Below are positions 23,375 through 32,964 of a stretch of 55,000 nucleotides of DNA, in pieces. The position numbers and the translations under genes are program-made. The stretch's first letter is position 1, and each line of letters opens with the position of its first letter. This stretch comes from Odoribacter sp. AF15-53 (GTDB lineage: Bacteria; Bacteroidota; Bacteroidia; Bacteroidales; Marinifilaceae). The stretch lies in contig NZ_QUHC01000016.1 of assembly GCF_003479425.1 (NCBI RefSeq), positions 1 through 55,000 of the forward strand, given 5' to 3'. The notes beneath the pieces were generated by a model, which was not told the origin of the DNA, searched no databases, and saw only the letters and a program-made list of their open reading frames with translations.

Positions 23375-23525
23375 GTTCATAAAGTCTGTAAAGTCCTTAA
23401 AGTCCATAAGGTCACAGGTGTCCTTCGGACAAGTGTTCATCGGCTGCATCCGCGGCCGTAAATAAAGCGCCCCGCAAGGGTCCATGACTTTATGAACTTT
23501 ATAGACTTTACGGACTTTATAGACT
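23375..23525. repeat. Nonamer-palindrome element, 3' of gadC
   Basis: Left arm: CATAAAGTC, TGTAAAGTC, CTTAAAGTC, CATAAGGTC (23378-23413), four words with period 9. Right arm: inverted words at 23483-23525. The core in between has three hairpins in order: GTCCTTCGGAC, GGCTGCATCCGCGGCC and CCCCGCAAGGG. The element ends four bases from the gadC stop codon and lies upstream of glsA. Confidence 0.8.
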
Positions 23526-23528
23526 AGT

Positions 23529-25076
23529 TTATGCTTTAGTTGTGTTATCCGTTGCTTTAGGAGTAGCGGTTGGTTGTGTGGTAGCTGTTGCAGTTGCAGC
23601 TTGCACGGGTTGTTCTTCCCAGTGGAACGGGGCGATCGTCGCGTTCGGATCTTTCCAGGACGGTTTACGCAAGGAGTAGATAATGAACGGGGTAGCCACG
23701 ACCACGATACATCCGATGATCAGTACGGCGAACCAAACGGTGTTACTACCGACGTTGATCTGTGAGGGCGGGATAAAGCTTAACACGAAGGCCAGCAAGG
23801 CTCCGCAGAATCCCAGTCCGCCGATAATCCATATCCCGGCGTTGCTTTTCCGTCCGATAGCGAACGGTCGGTCGGCTTTCTTCATCTTGTAGCGCAACAC
23901 GATTGCAGCGGAGAACATCAGTAAGTACATGATCAGGTACAACAGTACGGTCAACTGGGATAGGATCTGGTAGAATGATTGTACCGAGGGCATCACCACG
24001 AACAACAACGCGAGGATTGTTACCACGGCTCCTTGTACGAACAGGATGTTTTTTTGAACACCGATCTTGTTGGTCTTCTGGAAGAAAGGAGGTAAATAAC
24101 CGGCTTTACCCACGGTGAAGATACCTTTAGACGGACCGGCAACCCAGGTCAACACTCCGGCCAGCACTCCGAACATCAAGGCGATGGCGATAACCGGCGA
24201 AGCCCAGCTCAGGTGCAGGTATTTCAAGTAACCGTCAAATCCTACAAGCAAACTTTGTGTTAGGTTAATGTCTTTTGCCGGGATAATCAAACCCAGGGAG
24301 AACGTACCGAGCACGAAGATGATCACGGTGATTCCGGCACCGATGAAAATGGCTTTCGGGTAGTTCTTGGAGGCGGGCGCTTTCACGTCCATCACGTGGA
24401 TACCCATCATCTCCATACCGGCATAGAAAAGGAAGATTCCCGAGGCCAGCACGAGGTTGTCGAATTTGGTTAGGTCAGGGAAGAAACCTTGGCTCATGTC
24501 CATGTAGTTATGGCCTCCCGTGGAGATGTAAATAATACCGAAAACGATCAGTAAGCCGGCGGGAATAATCGTTCCGACCATGGCCCCGATCTTGGATACT
24601 TTACCTACCCATCCCAATCCTTTCAGGGAGATAAACGTGGCTACCCAGTAGATAGCGAGCACGGTGACCAGCGTGAATATCTTGTTCGATGCTAGCAGGG
24701 CATCTTCAGAGGTATTCAAACCGATGTAGGCGATAGACACGGCACCGAATGTAAGTACGGTCGGGTACCAGATCGTACTCTCGATCCATTGCAGGAATAT
24801 TGCTAGGAAACCGAAACGTTTGCCGTATGCTTCTCCGACCCAGCGGAAAACTCCACCCTCTTTTTGCGCGAACATGGCGGCAAGCTCGGCAGCCACGAGA
24901 GCCGTGGGAACCAGGAATACAATCGCCGCGAATAAATAGTAAAACGCAGAACTCAACCCGTAAACGGCCTCTGCCGGTAGACCACGAAGACTCACGACCG
25001 CTGCAACGTTCATAATTGCAAGGGTCATCACGCCGAGTTTCATCGCGGTTCCTTTCGTGTTTGAATTTGTTGTCAT
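23529..25076 (-). CDS. gadC: Glutamate/GABA antiporter, GadC type
   Basis: APC-superfamily inner-membrane exchanger of 515 residues that imports glutamate (or glutamine) and exports GABA, removing one proton per cycle when paired with GadB. About 12 membrane helices; EGGVFRWVGEAYGKRFG and PSKGIFTVGKAGYLPPFF are strongly GadC-like. A hydrophilic C-terminal tail (about 475-515) becomes a Thr/Ala/Pro-rich stretch; in E. coli the tail is a plug that closes the channel at neutral pH. The gene probably forms a unit with glsA, although a repeat element lies between them. Its AT-rich leader resembles that of gadB. Confidence 0.93.
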   Translation of the reverse strand: MTTNSNTKGTAMKLGVMTLAIMNVAAVVSLRGLPAEAVYGLSSAFYYLFAAIVFLVPTALVAAELAAMFAQKEGGVFRWVGEAYGKRFGFLAIFLQWIESTIWYPTVLTFGAVSIAYIGLNTSEDALLASNKIFTLVTVLAIYWVATFISLKGLGWVGKVSKIGAMVGTIIPAGLLIVFGIIYISTGGHNYMDMSQGFFPDLTKFDNLVLASGIFLFYAGMEMMGIHVMDVKAPASKNYPKAIFIGAGITVIIFVLGTFSLGLIIPAKDINLTQSLLVGFDGYLKYLHLSWASPVIAIALMFGVLAGVLTWVAGPSKGIFTVGKAGYLPPFFQKTNKIGVQKNILFVQGAVVTILALLFVVMPSVQSFYQILSQLTVLLYLIMYLLMFSAAIVLRYKMKKADRPFAIGRKSNAGIWIIGGLGFCGALLAFVLSFIPPSQINVGSNTVWFAVLIIGCIVVVATPFIIYSLRKPSWKDPNATIAPFHWEEQPVQAATATATTQPTATPKATDNTTKA

Positions 25077-25183
25077 CTTGAATTAATTTAGTTTAGAATT
25101 TATATTACAATAATTATGGTTAGTTTTTTCGGTATGGGGTAAATACGGGAAAAAAGATCATAAGGTTTTTCTCCGTACAATAT

Positions 25184-26386
25184 TTAACTTTGAACTTCTA
25201 TCCCCAGTGTTTTCGTTTCCCGCTTTAAATAAGTGAACACGGCAAATGCCGCGGCGAGAATGGTACTTAGCAGGAACGGGAAATAAGAAGCGTCCGTGGA
25301 GAATATCCCTTGTAATCCTTCGAGGATGAACGGGTAGGTGATGATCGCCACGTAGTTCATCGCCATCACGAGGGCGAGGGCGAAAGTCGCGTGGGATTCG
25401 GTGGTACTCGTGGAGGTCTTGTCATATATGATTGGTTGCATGCAGCCATATCCGAGTCCGACGAGGATAACCCCCAGCGTCAACAATACGGCTCCGCCTT
25501 TCATCAGGAACAGGACGAACCCAATAGCAATGGCGGCTGTCGAGATCACGTTCGTGTAGTTTTTGAACCGGTTGATAATGTTGTTAATGAAAAATCCGGG
25601 TACGGTCATTGCCAGGAAAAAGACGGAAATAAAAGTGCCGGATATATCGGGATCTTTGAATTTCAGGGTTTCCATGTAAATGGAGAGATTGAAGGGCACC
25701 GTCAGGACCAGAAACGTGATAAAGTAGTAGAGGAACATGAGGGAGACGGGCCAGTTGTGTTTTGTCCTGTCTGGCATGGTGTTTACCGGGGCTGGACTCG
25801 TTTGTGGTGCCACTACCGGGGTTGATTTGAGCTTGAAGGCGAATAACAGGGAGATTCCCGACAGGCAGTAGACCAGGAAAGCGTAGTGCCAGTTGAGGTC
25901 TGCGAGCACACCGGCGAGGAAAGTCGCCAGTACCAGCGTTATGTTGGTGATCGACGAGGCGATACCGAGTTGTCGTGTCCTGTATTGTTTAGAGAAATTG
26001 TCGGCGATAAGCCCCGTCGAGAACGGGATGATCATTCCGGCCCCGACTCCCAGCAACGCGCTGACAACGAGCAATAGCCACAAGGAATTACTGAACGGGT
26101 AAATCACGCTACAACCGAAAAATATGGATAACCCGATAATAAGTATTCTTTTTTTGTTGATCTTTACCGACAGTCGCCCGGCTAGCAGGATGAACGGGAC
26201 GATAATGAACGACGGGAGGGATTCGAGCATCTGCAATTCGAGGTCGCTAGCGTCTTTGAATATGTTTTGAAGATCTCCGAGTATGGGAGAGATTGCTAAT
26301 CCCGGCAACGAGGTTACCATGGATATCGAGTAGATGGCAAGGAGTGCGGTAAGCGTCATCGTGCCATGACCTGTCTGTATTTTCAT
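25184..26386 (-). CDS. MFS transporter
   Basis: A 400-residue major facilitator superfamily protein with about 12 membrane helices. The loop between helices 2 and 3 reads LAGRLSVKINKKR, a variant of the family GRLSDRxGRR motif, and GMIIPFSTGLIADNF is typical of drug/H+ antiporters. The substrate is unknown. It lies 107 bases upstream of gadC and 197 downstream of the efflux outer membrane gene. It could belong to the acid-resistance group or to the efflux group. Nothing unusual is seen in the sequence. Confidence 0.88.
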   Translation of the reverse strand: MKIQTGHGTMTLTALLAIYSISMVTSLPGLAISPILGDLQNIFKDASDLELQMLESLPSFIIVPFILLAGRLSVKINKKRILIIGLSIFFGCSVIYPFSNSLWLLLVVSALLGVGAGMIIPFSTGLIADNFSKQYRTRQLGIASSITNITLVLATFLAGVLADLNWHYAFLVYCLSGISLLFAFKLKSTPVVAPQTSPAPVNTMPDRTKHNWPVSLMFLYYFITFLVLTVPFNLSIYMETLKFKDPDISGTFISVFFLAMTVPGFFINNIINRFKNYTNVISTAAIAIGFVLFLMKGGAVLLTLGVILVGLGYGCMQPIIYDKTSTSTTESHATFALALVMAMNYVAIITYPFILEGLQGIFSTDASYFPFLLSTILAAAFAVFTYLKRETKTLGIEVQS

Positions 26387-26432
26387 GTTGGTCTTGTTTA
26401 GTTCTTGTCACTATACGGGAGAGTGGCGGAAA

Positions 26433-26586
26433 AAGTTTATAAAGTTCATAAGGTTTATAAAGTTCATAAGGTTCGTGGACCCCTGCGGGGCACTTTGTTC
26501 ACGGCAGCTTGAGCTGCCGACAAACATAGTCCGAAGGACACCCGTTACTTTATAAATCTTATAAACCTTATGAACTTTATAAACTA
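26433..26586. repeat. Nonamer-palindrome element (inverted core), 3' of the efflux outer-membrane gene
   Basis: Left arm: TATAAAGTT, CATAAGGTT, TATAAAGTT, CATAAGGTT (period 9). Right arm: inverted words ending TTTATAAACTA. The core has GACCCCTGCGGGGC, GGCAGCTTGAGCTGCC and GTCCGAAGGAC, which is the same core as at 32990-33057 but in the opposite direction. The outer-membrane gene's TAG (26584-26586) is the last three bases of the element. Confidence 0.8.
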
Positions 26587-27960
26587 AATTTTACTTTCCC
26601 CGGTTTGCCACCCGCCTCCGAGGGCCCTGTATAGGTAAACGACCGACAGTAATTCGTCTCGTACGGCATTGTTCAGCCCGATCTGGGCATCGAAGTATCC
26701 CCGCTGGGCGTCGAGCACGTCGAGGTAACTGATGACCCCGTTTATGTATTGCAAGTTGGCCAGTTCCATGTACGAACGGGCGGCTTCTTCCAGCCGGGAA
26801 CGGGATTCCCGCATTTCCCGTATTTTCGAGAAAGTGGTCAGGGCGTTGTCAACTTCTTTGAACGCGGCCAGTACGGTTTGTTGATAATTATATGTTTCCT
26901 GTTCCAGTGCGGCACGGGCGGCTTTGAGGCGTGCCCGGTTTTTCCCGGCGTTGAGTACCGGGGCTAGTAGTTTGCCTCCGAGATAGAAGTAGGGAGCTTT
27001 AAGGAAATCACTGAGTTCATTATCCTCTCGTCCGTAGCGGGCGGTGAGTGATATCTGCGGGAAGAGGCTCGTGTAAGCGACACCGACCTTGGCATTTGCC
27101 GCTTTAAGCTTGTATTCCGCCTGCCGGATGTCGGGACGGCGTTCGAGCAGGGAAGAGGGTAGACCTACCGGAAGGGAGGTAGGCAGCATTTGCTTGTCAA
27201 TGTTTTCCCCGCGGGCGATATCGCCGGGATAGTGTCCCGTGAGCAGGGAGATGTCGTTCTCTTTCAGCCGGATTTTGCGTTCCAAGTCGGGGATCAGCGT
27301 GGTCGTTTTTGCCAACTCTACTTGTGATTGGCGGTAGGCGGTTTCGGAGGTAAGTCCACCCTCGAAACGCAGTTTGGCGAGGCGCACGCTTTCAACACGG
27401 GCATCGTAGGTTTGGCGGACAATACTCAATTCCATGTCAAGCGCTCGCAATTCGAAATACGATTGTGCTACCTCGGAGATTAATGTCATTTGCAGGGCCC
27501 GTTGTCCTTCCACGGTCTGGAGGTAAGCGGCGAGACTCGCCTGAGATCCCCAGCGCAGCTTGCCCCACAGGTCGAGTTCCCACGTCAGGGAAGCTTCGAT
27601 GTTAAACGTGTTGCCGGGGGTGCGGTCGTATTCCCGTTCTCCGAGAGCGTCGATCCCGACGGCAGGGAAAAGGTTCGCTTTCTCCATGCGGTGGGCGTAG
27701 CGACTCTCTTTCACCCTTGCGGCCGCGGCCAATAGATCTTTATTGTAAGCGAGCGAGGTGCGTATCAACCGTTGTAACACGGTATCGGTGTATATTTCCG
27801 ACCACGGAATGTTCGCCACGGTCGATGAGTCAGAGGGAATAGAATCGGTGATTGCCGTGGGTAAATCCAGTTCCGGACGGGTATATTTTTTGCCTATCTT
27901 GCAGGAACCTAACAGGCTTCCGACAAGGAGAGCGATGAGGATTATGTGATGTTGTTTCAT
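26584..27960 (-). CDS. RND efflux outer-membrane lipoprotein (TolC/OprM family)
   Basis: A 458-residue outer-membrane channel of a tripartite efflux pump. The lipobox LLGSC (Cys about 20) marks it as a lipoprotein, as in OprM/NodT. Two outer-membrane efflux repeats follow; ERRPDIRQAEYKLKAANAKV and ISLTARYG are family signatures, and long helical stretches form the periplasmic barrel. It is third in the order adaptor, RND pump, channel. Between it and the pump gene lies a short repeat element. No regulator of the TetR or AraC type lies next to the operon. Confidence 0.95.
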   Translation of the reverse strand: MKQHHIILIALLVGSLLGSCKIGKKYTRPELDLPTAITDSIPSDSSTVANIPWSEIYTDTVLQRLIRTSLAYNKDLLAAAARVKESRYAHRMEKANLFPAVGIDALGEREYDRTPGNTFNIEASLTWELDLWGKLRWGSQASLAAYLQTVEGQRALQMTLISEVAQSYFELRALDMELSIVRQTYDARVESVRLAKLRFEGGLTSETAYRQSQVELAKTTTLIPDLERKIRLKENDISLLTGHYPGDIARGENIDKQMLPTSLPVGLPSSLLERRPDIRQAEYKLKAANAKVGVAYTSLFPQISLTARYGREDNELSDFLKAPYFYLGGKLLAPVLNAGKNRARLKAARAALEQETYNYQQTVLAAFKEVDNALTTFSKIREMRESRSRLEEAARSYMELANLQYINGVISYLDVLDAQRGYFDAQIGLNNAVRDELLSVVYLYRALGGGWQTGESKI

Positions 27961-28008
27961 GGCAATGATGTGGTTAATTGTAACATGTATGATATTGGTG
28001 GGGGAGAA

Positions 28009-28072
28009 AGTCTATAAAGTCCATAAGGTCCATGGACCTTATAGACTTTATGGACCTTATAAATTTATAGAC
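28009..28072. repeat. Minimal nonamer palindrome (no core), 3' of the RND pump gene
   Basis: TATAAAGTC, CATAAGGTC face GACCTTATA, GACTTTATG, GACCTTATA with only CATG between, so the arms join to a simple hairpin. There is no three-hairpin core. The pump gene's TAA (28065-28067) and its last codons fall within the right arm. Confidence 0.75.
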
Positions 28073-31000
28073 TCTTTTTTCTTCTCCATTGCTTTACCTT
28101 ATAAATTTGTACAAAGAAGAAAGGGACTAGTACGATGCCGACGGTGATCGCCACGAGCATCCCGAAGAAGATTCCGGTACCGATCGAGTGGCGGCTGGCG
28201 GAACCCGGACCGCTGGCGAGTACCATGGGCAACATACCGAGTACGAAGGCCAGCGAGGTCATCAGTATCGGGCGGAACCGGGCACGGGCGGCGGTAATGG
28301 CGGCCTGCACGGCGTCAACACCTTTATCAACTTCCACTTTAGCGAATTCGACGATCAGGATGGCATTTTTGGCAGCCAGCCCGATCAACGTGACGAGTCC
28401 GATTTGGAAGTAGACATCGTTCTCTAGTCCGAAAATCCATACGCCGAGGTAAGCTCCCAACGCGGCGATCGGTAAGGAGAGAAGTACGGAAATCGGTACG
28501 AACCAACTCTCGTAGAGGGCAGCGAGGAAAAGGAACACGAACACGAAGACGAGCGCCATGACCATTCCCGTTTGTCCCTCGGCTTTCTTTTCTTGAAACG
28601 ACAGTCCGCTCCATTCCATACCGATGTTATCGGGCAGGTGTTGACGGGCCAGTTTCTCGATCGCCCGCATGGCTTCGCCGGAACTGTGTCCCGGGGCTGC
28701 TTCCCCGTTAATGACGGCCGTGGTGAACATGTTGAAACGCTTGATTGATCCCGGTCCCGTGGTGTTTTCCGCCCGACCCAGCGCGGTCAGGGGAACCATG
28801 TTACCTTTGGAGGTCTTCACGAAGAACATATTCAGGTTCTCTTTCTGCATCCGGTAGGGAGCCTCGGCTTGCATGTATACCTTGTATACCCGATTGAACA
28901 TGTTGAAGTCGTTGACGTATACCGAACCCGTGTAGGCTTTCATCGTTGAGAAGATGTCCGCCAGCGGAATGCCGAGGAATTGTGCCTTGTCGCGGTCCAC
29001 GTCAAAGTACAGTTGCGGGATTTCGGCTTGCAGGGAAGAGGATACTCCCGTCAACGCCTTGTCTTTGGCCGCGTATTTGACGAGTGTGTCGACGGCTTCC
29101 ACGAGGTTCTCGAAGGTGGCACCGTTGCGGGCTTCCACTTGTAACTCGAATCCTCCCGATGTTCCTAACCCGGGAATCACGGGCGGCGTGGACAGGAATA
29201 CGAGGGCCTCGGGGTATTTTTTGAACTCGGAGCGGACGTCGCTCATGACCTCCTCAAGGGATAGGTTGCCTTTCTTGCGTTCTTCCCAGGGTTTGAGGAT
29301 AACCGTCAGTTCTGTGCGCGATTGGTTGGTACCGACGCGGGGACTGCTCCCGGCCACGCTTTGCACGTAAGCCACGGCAGGGTGGTCTTTCAGGTAGTCG
29401 ACTGCCCGTTCGGTCACCTTGCGGGTACGTTCGAGCGTGGCTCCCTCGGGTAATGCCAGTTCCACTTTGAAGTATCCCTGGTCTTCTTCCGGCAGGAAGC
29501 TGCTGGGGATTACCCGGTTGAGTACGACGATCAGCACGATTGCCATACCGAACCACGCGATGATGCGGCGGGGACGGGCTAACGCCCGTTGTAACAGGTG
29601 GATGTATTTGTTATTTCCACGTGCCAACCATTCGTTGATCTTGCGAAACACGAAGTTTTTCCGGCCGTCGGAGGGACGCAGTAATATGGCACACATGGCG
29701 GGACTCAGCGTGAGGGCCACGACCAGTGAGATCAGCACGGATACGACAATCGTGATGGCAAACTGGCGGTAGAGCATACCCGTGATTCCGGGCAAAAAGC
29801 TCACGGGAACGAACACGGCACCCAGCACGAGCGAGGTGGCCACGAGTGCCCCGGTCAGTTCTTTCATGGCTTTGCGGGTAGCCTCGTAGGGAGACAATCC
29901 TTCTTCTTCCATGATACGTTCGACTCCCTCGACGACGACAATGGCGTCATCGACGACGATACCGATCGCTAGCACGAGTCCCAGCAAGGTTAGCATGTTG
30001 AGCGAGAACCCGAAGGCGAGCATGAACCCGAAAGTTCCGATCAGCGACACGGGAACTGCCACCAGCGGGATGAGCGATGCACGCCAGCTTTGCAGGGAGA
30101 GGAACACGACGAGGATCACGAGGAAAAGGGCCTCGAAAAGGGTCTTGTATACCTCGTGAATGGATTCGGCTATATACGTTGTGATGTCAAACGGAATGTT
30201 GTAGCTCACGCCCTCCGGGAAATCCTTGCTGATCTCCTGCATGGCTTTTTCCACGTTCTTGGCGACTTCCATGGCGTTTGCCCCGGGTAGCATGTAGATG
30301 CCGAGCACGGCGGCATTCTCGCCGTTCAGACCACTCTCTGTGTTGTAGGAACTGGCTTCAAGTGATACCCGTGCCACGTCGCGTAAGCGGATAATCGAGC
30401 CGTCGGGGTTGGCCCGCACGACGATTTCTTCGAATTCGTTGACCGACGAGAGACGTCCCGGTGCGGTGATCGGGATGGTGATGTCTGTTCCCGTCATGGG
30501 CTGTTGGCCGAGAACCCCGGCCGCCGACTCGCGGTTTTGGTCTTTCAGTACGTTCTGTAAATCTTTGATCGTTAACCCGAAGTTAGCCATACGGTCGGGA
30601 AGTATCCATATTTGCATGGCGTAATAACGGCTACCGATGTTGGAAACTCGTCCCACGCCCGGTACGCGTTTCAACACGTCGAGCACGTTGATGGTGGCGA
30701 AGTTACTGAGATATATTTCGTCAAACCGGGGATCGGACGAGGTGAGTGTCAGCGTCATCAACTGGCTGGAGGATTGTTTCTCGACTTTGATCCCGTTTTG
30801 CACGACTTCTGCCGGGAGCCGGGATTCGGCCAGTTTTACGCGATTCTGTATGTCGACGGCTGCCAGCTCGGCATTGGCCGATATGTCAAAGGTCACGGTG
30901 ATCGAGAGACCTCCGGAATTGGAGCTGCTCGATTCCATGTATAGCATTCCCGGCGTACCGTTCAGCTCCTGCTCGATGGGCGTGGCCACCGCCTGCGAGA

Positions 31001-31172
31001 CGGTAACGGCACTTGCACCCGGGTAGGAGGCCGAGATTTTCACGACGGGAGGGGTGATCTGCGGGTACTGGTCGACAGGCAACAGGGACAACCCGATGAA
31101 GCCCACCAGCACGATGACAATGGAAAGCACGGCCGAGAATATCGGCCTGTCGATGAAGAAGCCGGGTTTCAT
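28065..31172 (-). CDS. RND multidrug efflux pump, AcrB/MexB (HAE1) type
   Basis: Proton-driven inner-membrane pump of 1035 residues, the usual AcrB length, that moves drugs, bile acids or other amphiphiles through the outer-membrane channel. It has twelve membrane helices and two large periplasmic loops. The proton-relay aspartates are in GIVVDDAIVVVEGVERIMEE (about 405), and FLPEEDQGYF and AKNAILIVEFA are present. Its ATG overlaps the adaptor gene's stop by four bases, so the two are translated together. The last residues (KKSL) are encoded in a repeat element. Confidence 0.97.
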   Translation of the reverse strand: MKPGFFIDRPIFSAVLSIVIVLVGFIGLSLLPVDQYPQITPPVVKISASYPGASAVTVSQAVATPIEQELNGTPGMLYMESSSSNSGGLSITVTFDISANAELAAVDIQNRVKLAESRLPAEVVQNGIKVEKQSSSQLMTLTLTSSDPRFDEIYLSNFATINVLDVLKRVPGVGRVSNIGSRYYAMQIWILPDRMANFGLTIKDLQNVLKDQNRESAAGVLGQQPMTGTDITIPITAPGRLSSVNEFEEIVVRANPDGSIIRLRDVARVSLEASSYNTESGLNGENAAVLGIYMLPGANAMEVAKNVEKAMQEISKDFPEGVSYNIPFDITTYIAESIHEVYKTLFEALFLVILVVFLSLQSWRASLIPLVAVPVSLIGTFGFMLAFGFSLNMLTLLGLVLAIGIVVDDAIVVVEGVERIMEEEGLSPYEATRKAMKELTGALVATSLVLGAVFVPVSFLPGITGMLYRQFAITIVVSVLISLVVALTLSPAMCAILLRPSDGRKNFVFRKINEWLARGNNKYIHLLQRALARPRRIIAWFGMAIVLIVVLNRVIPSSFLPEEDQGYFKVELALPEGATLERTRKVTERAVDYLKDHPAVAYVQSVAGSSPRVGTNQSRTELTVILKPWEERKKGNLSLEEVMSDVRSEFKKYPEALVFLSTPPVIPGLGTSGGFELQVEARNGATFENLVEAVDTLVKYAAKDKALTGVSSSLQAEIPQLYFDVDRDKAQFLGIPLADIFSTMKAYTGSVYVNDFNMFNRVYKVYMQAEAPYRMQKENLNMFFVKTSKGNMVPLTALGRAENTTGPGSIKRFNMFTTAVINGEAAPGHSSGEAMRAIEKLARQHLPDNIGMEWSGLSFQEKKAEGQTGMVMALVFVFVFLFLAALYESWFVPISVLLSLPIAALGAYLGVWIFGLENDVYFQIGLVTLIGLAAKNAILIVEFAKVEVDKGVDAVQAAITAARARFRPILMTSLAFVLGMLPMVLASGPGSASRHSIGTGIFFGMLVAITVGIVLVPFFFVQIYKVKQWRRKKSL

Positions 31173-32302
31173 AACTCTACCTCCTCTTTCGTGGCGATTC
31201 TTTCGGGTTTAACGAGTGCTCCCGGGGTCAGTTTGTGGTATCCTTCAACGACAACCAGCTCGCCGGGGCCAAGGCCTCGCTCTACCACGATGTGATTGTT
31301 TACTTCCGGTCCGGTTTCGATAAACCGCTTTTCGGCCGTGCTGTCACGCCGAACAACGTATATGTAGGCACCACCTTTCTCGATGGCTACCGCTTTACTG
31401 GGAACGACGACGGCATTCTCGCGTACGTCGAGTAGTAGTTTTACCTTGGTGAACTGTCCCGGTAATAATTTCCGGTCAGGGTTGGGGAGTTCTGCGCGCA
31501 CGCCGAAAGTTCCCGTTTGCGGGTTAACCTGCGGATCGGCGAAATCAACGATACCCGTGAGCGGGTAGATCGAGTTGTCGGCTAGCGTGATTGTCACGGA
31601 CGGCTGCCACGAGCGGTTCGCGTCCTTCTCTCCGAGGGTCACGTTTCGCTGCTGGCTGCGCAGGTAATCAAGGGCGGTAAGGCTGAAATCCACCAGAACC
31701 TCGTCGCTCTCCACGACAGTTGCCAGTTGCGACTTCCCACCGGGACCCACGAGCGTGCCGATGTCGGCGTACCGTTCGCTAATGTACCCGTCAATCGGGG
31801 AGCGTACGGTGGTGTAACCCAGTTCCAATTCTGCCTGCGCCAGGTCAGCCTTGCTCATGGCCACGTTCGCCTTGGCACTTTCGTAGGCTGCCACGGCATT
31901 GTCAAGGTCGAGCTGGCTGGCCGCCTTTTGCTCGTAAAGGGGACGAAGACGCTCCACGTCACGAGCGGCTTTTGCTTCCTGGGCTTGGTCTTTTGCCAGT
32001 TGCGCCTTGGCCTTGTCAACACGTGCCCGGTAAAGATCACTGTTTATTTTGAACAGGGGTTGGTTCCGTTTCACGCGCTTTCCTTCCTCGAAAAGCATCT
32101 GTTCAAGGTAACCTTCCACGCGAGCCCGAACCTCGACGAATCCTTTCGCCCGGATTTGCCCGACGTATTCCCCGTATATTTCCACGTTATCCACTCCGAC
32201 TTCCTCGACTGCCACCACTTGCCGCTCCGGTTCCGTCTTGTGTTTGCAGCCGGACAAAAGTGCTACAGCCACGAGTGCTATCATTATTCCTGTTTGTTTC
32301 AT
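31169..32302 (-). CDS. RND efflux periplasmic adaptor (AcrA/MexA type)
   Basis: A 377-residue membrane-fusion protein linking the RND pump to the outer-membrane channel. The signal MKQTGIMIALVAVALLSGC has a lipobox, so it is a lipoprotein. Domain order is the classic one: membrane-proximal and lipoyl parts (VRARVEGYLEQMLFEEGKRV), a coiled-coil hairpin (about 95-160), the second lipoyl half (YTTVRSPIDGYISERYAD) and a beta-barrel. It is the first gene of the efflux operon. No promoter box was found in the 275 bases upstream. Confidence 0.96.
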   Translation of the reverse strand: MKQTGIMIALVAVALLSGCKHKTEPERQVVAVEEVGVDNVEIYGEYVGQIRAKGFVEVRARVEGYLEQMLFEEGKRVKRNQPLFKINSDLYRARVDKAKAQLAKDQAQEAKAARDVERLRPLYEQKAASQLDLDNAVAAYESAKANVAMSKADLAQAELELGYTTVRSPIDGYISERYADIGTLVGPGGKSQLATVVESDEVLVDFSLTALDYLRSQQRNVTLGEKDANRSWQPSVTITLADNSIYPLTGIVDFADPQVNPQTGTFGVRAELPNPDRKLLPGQFTKVKLLLDVRENAVVVPSKAVAIEKGGAYIYVVRRDSTAEKRFIETGPEVNNHIVVERGLGPGELVVVEGYHKLTPGALVKPERIATKEEVEL

Positions 32303-32516
32303 ATTGATTGATTTTGTTTACATACTTATTCCTGTTCGTCTTTTCTAATGAAAAATATATGCTACGTTTTACGTGAAGTTGTAAAAATAAGTTATATTGT
32401 TGATCAATAATCCGATAAAAAGAATGCTACATGTCGATTCGTTCCTCTGAAAGAGAGAAAGTTGTAGAATTATACCACACGAATGTGGAAAAAGGCGGCA
32501 CGGGGAGGGGCAAAGG
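32303..32516. other. Upstream region of the efflux operon
   Basis: About 214 bases without a gene between the efflux adaptor and the repeat element at the crcB 3' end. It is AT-rich. I found no exact TAnnTTTG box on the minus strand and no clear operator. Confidence 0.3.
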
Positions 32517-32518
32517 GG

Positions 32519-32580
32519 GATAAAGTCCATAAAGTCTATGGACTTTAAGAGCCTTAGGCTCGACTTTATGGACTTTATTA
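32519..32580. repeat. Minimal nonamer palindrome, 3' of crcB
   Basis: ATAAAGTC, CATAAAGTC, TATGGACTTTAA on the left and GACTTTATG, GACTTTAT on the right enclose one small hairpin, GAGCCTTAGGCTC. The crcB stop TAA (32578-32580) is at the very end of the right arm. The core with three hairpins is absent. Confidence 0.75.
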
Positions 32581-32955
32581 CCACACCTTAACCAGAAATT
32601 GCCCGAGGTAAACGGCCAGCAATCCCAGCACGATACTGAGTGTCGTGTAGAGAATGAAATAAAAGAATTCCTGATCCCGCAACAGCATGAAGTTCTCGTT
32701 CATGAACGTGGAAAAGGTCGTGAACCCACCGCACAATCCCACGGTGAGGAACAGGCGCAAGTCCCCGTCTAGCACGTTACCCCGCTCGAACAACCCGTAG
32801 AGAAAACCGATCAGGAAACAACCCGTGATGTTGACGAAGAGCGTTCCCGCGGGAAAGGTCACGATTGAAAAACTTTGTATGAAACGGGAGAGGAGGAAGC
32901 GAAATATTCCCCCGAAGAAACTTCCTAACCCGATAAAAAATAATGTCTTGTACAT
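32578..32955 (-). CDS. crcB: Fluoride ion channel/exporter CrcB (Fluc)
   Basis: A 125-residue inner-membrane protein with four helices that forms dimeric fluoride channels. [15 protein letters not shown] at the N-terminus and [12 protein letters not shown] in helix three are family signatures; the two Phe-box phenylalanines and the Thr-Phe-Ser break are present. The start is placed at [11 protein letters not shown] (32955). A frame remains open for 35 further codons upstream, but these only translate the repeat element and should not be annotated as protein. No fluoride riboswitch was seen upstream. Confidence 0.93.
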   Translation of the reverse strand: MYKTLFFIGLGSFFGGIFRFLLSRFIQSFSIVTFPAGTLFVNITGCFLIGFLYGLFERGNVLDGDLRLFLTVGLCGGFTTFSTFMNENFMLLRDQEFFYFILYTTLSIVLGLLAVYLGQFLVKVW

Positions 32956-32964
32956 AGTATAGTC

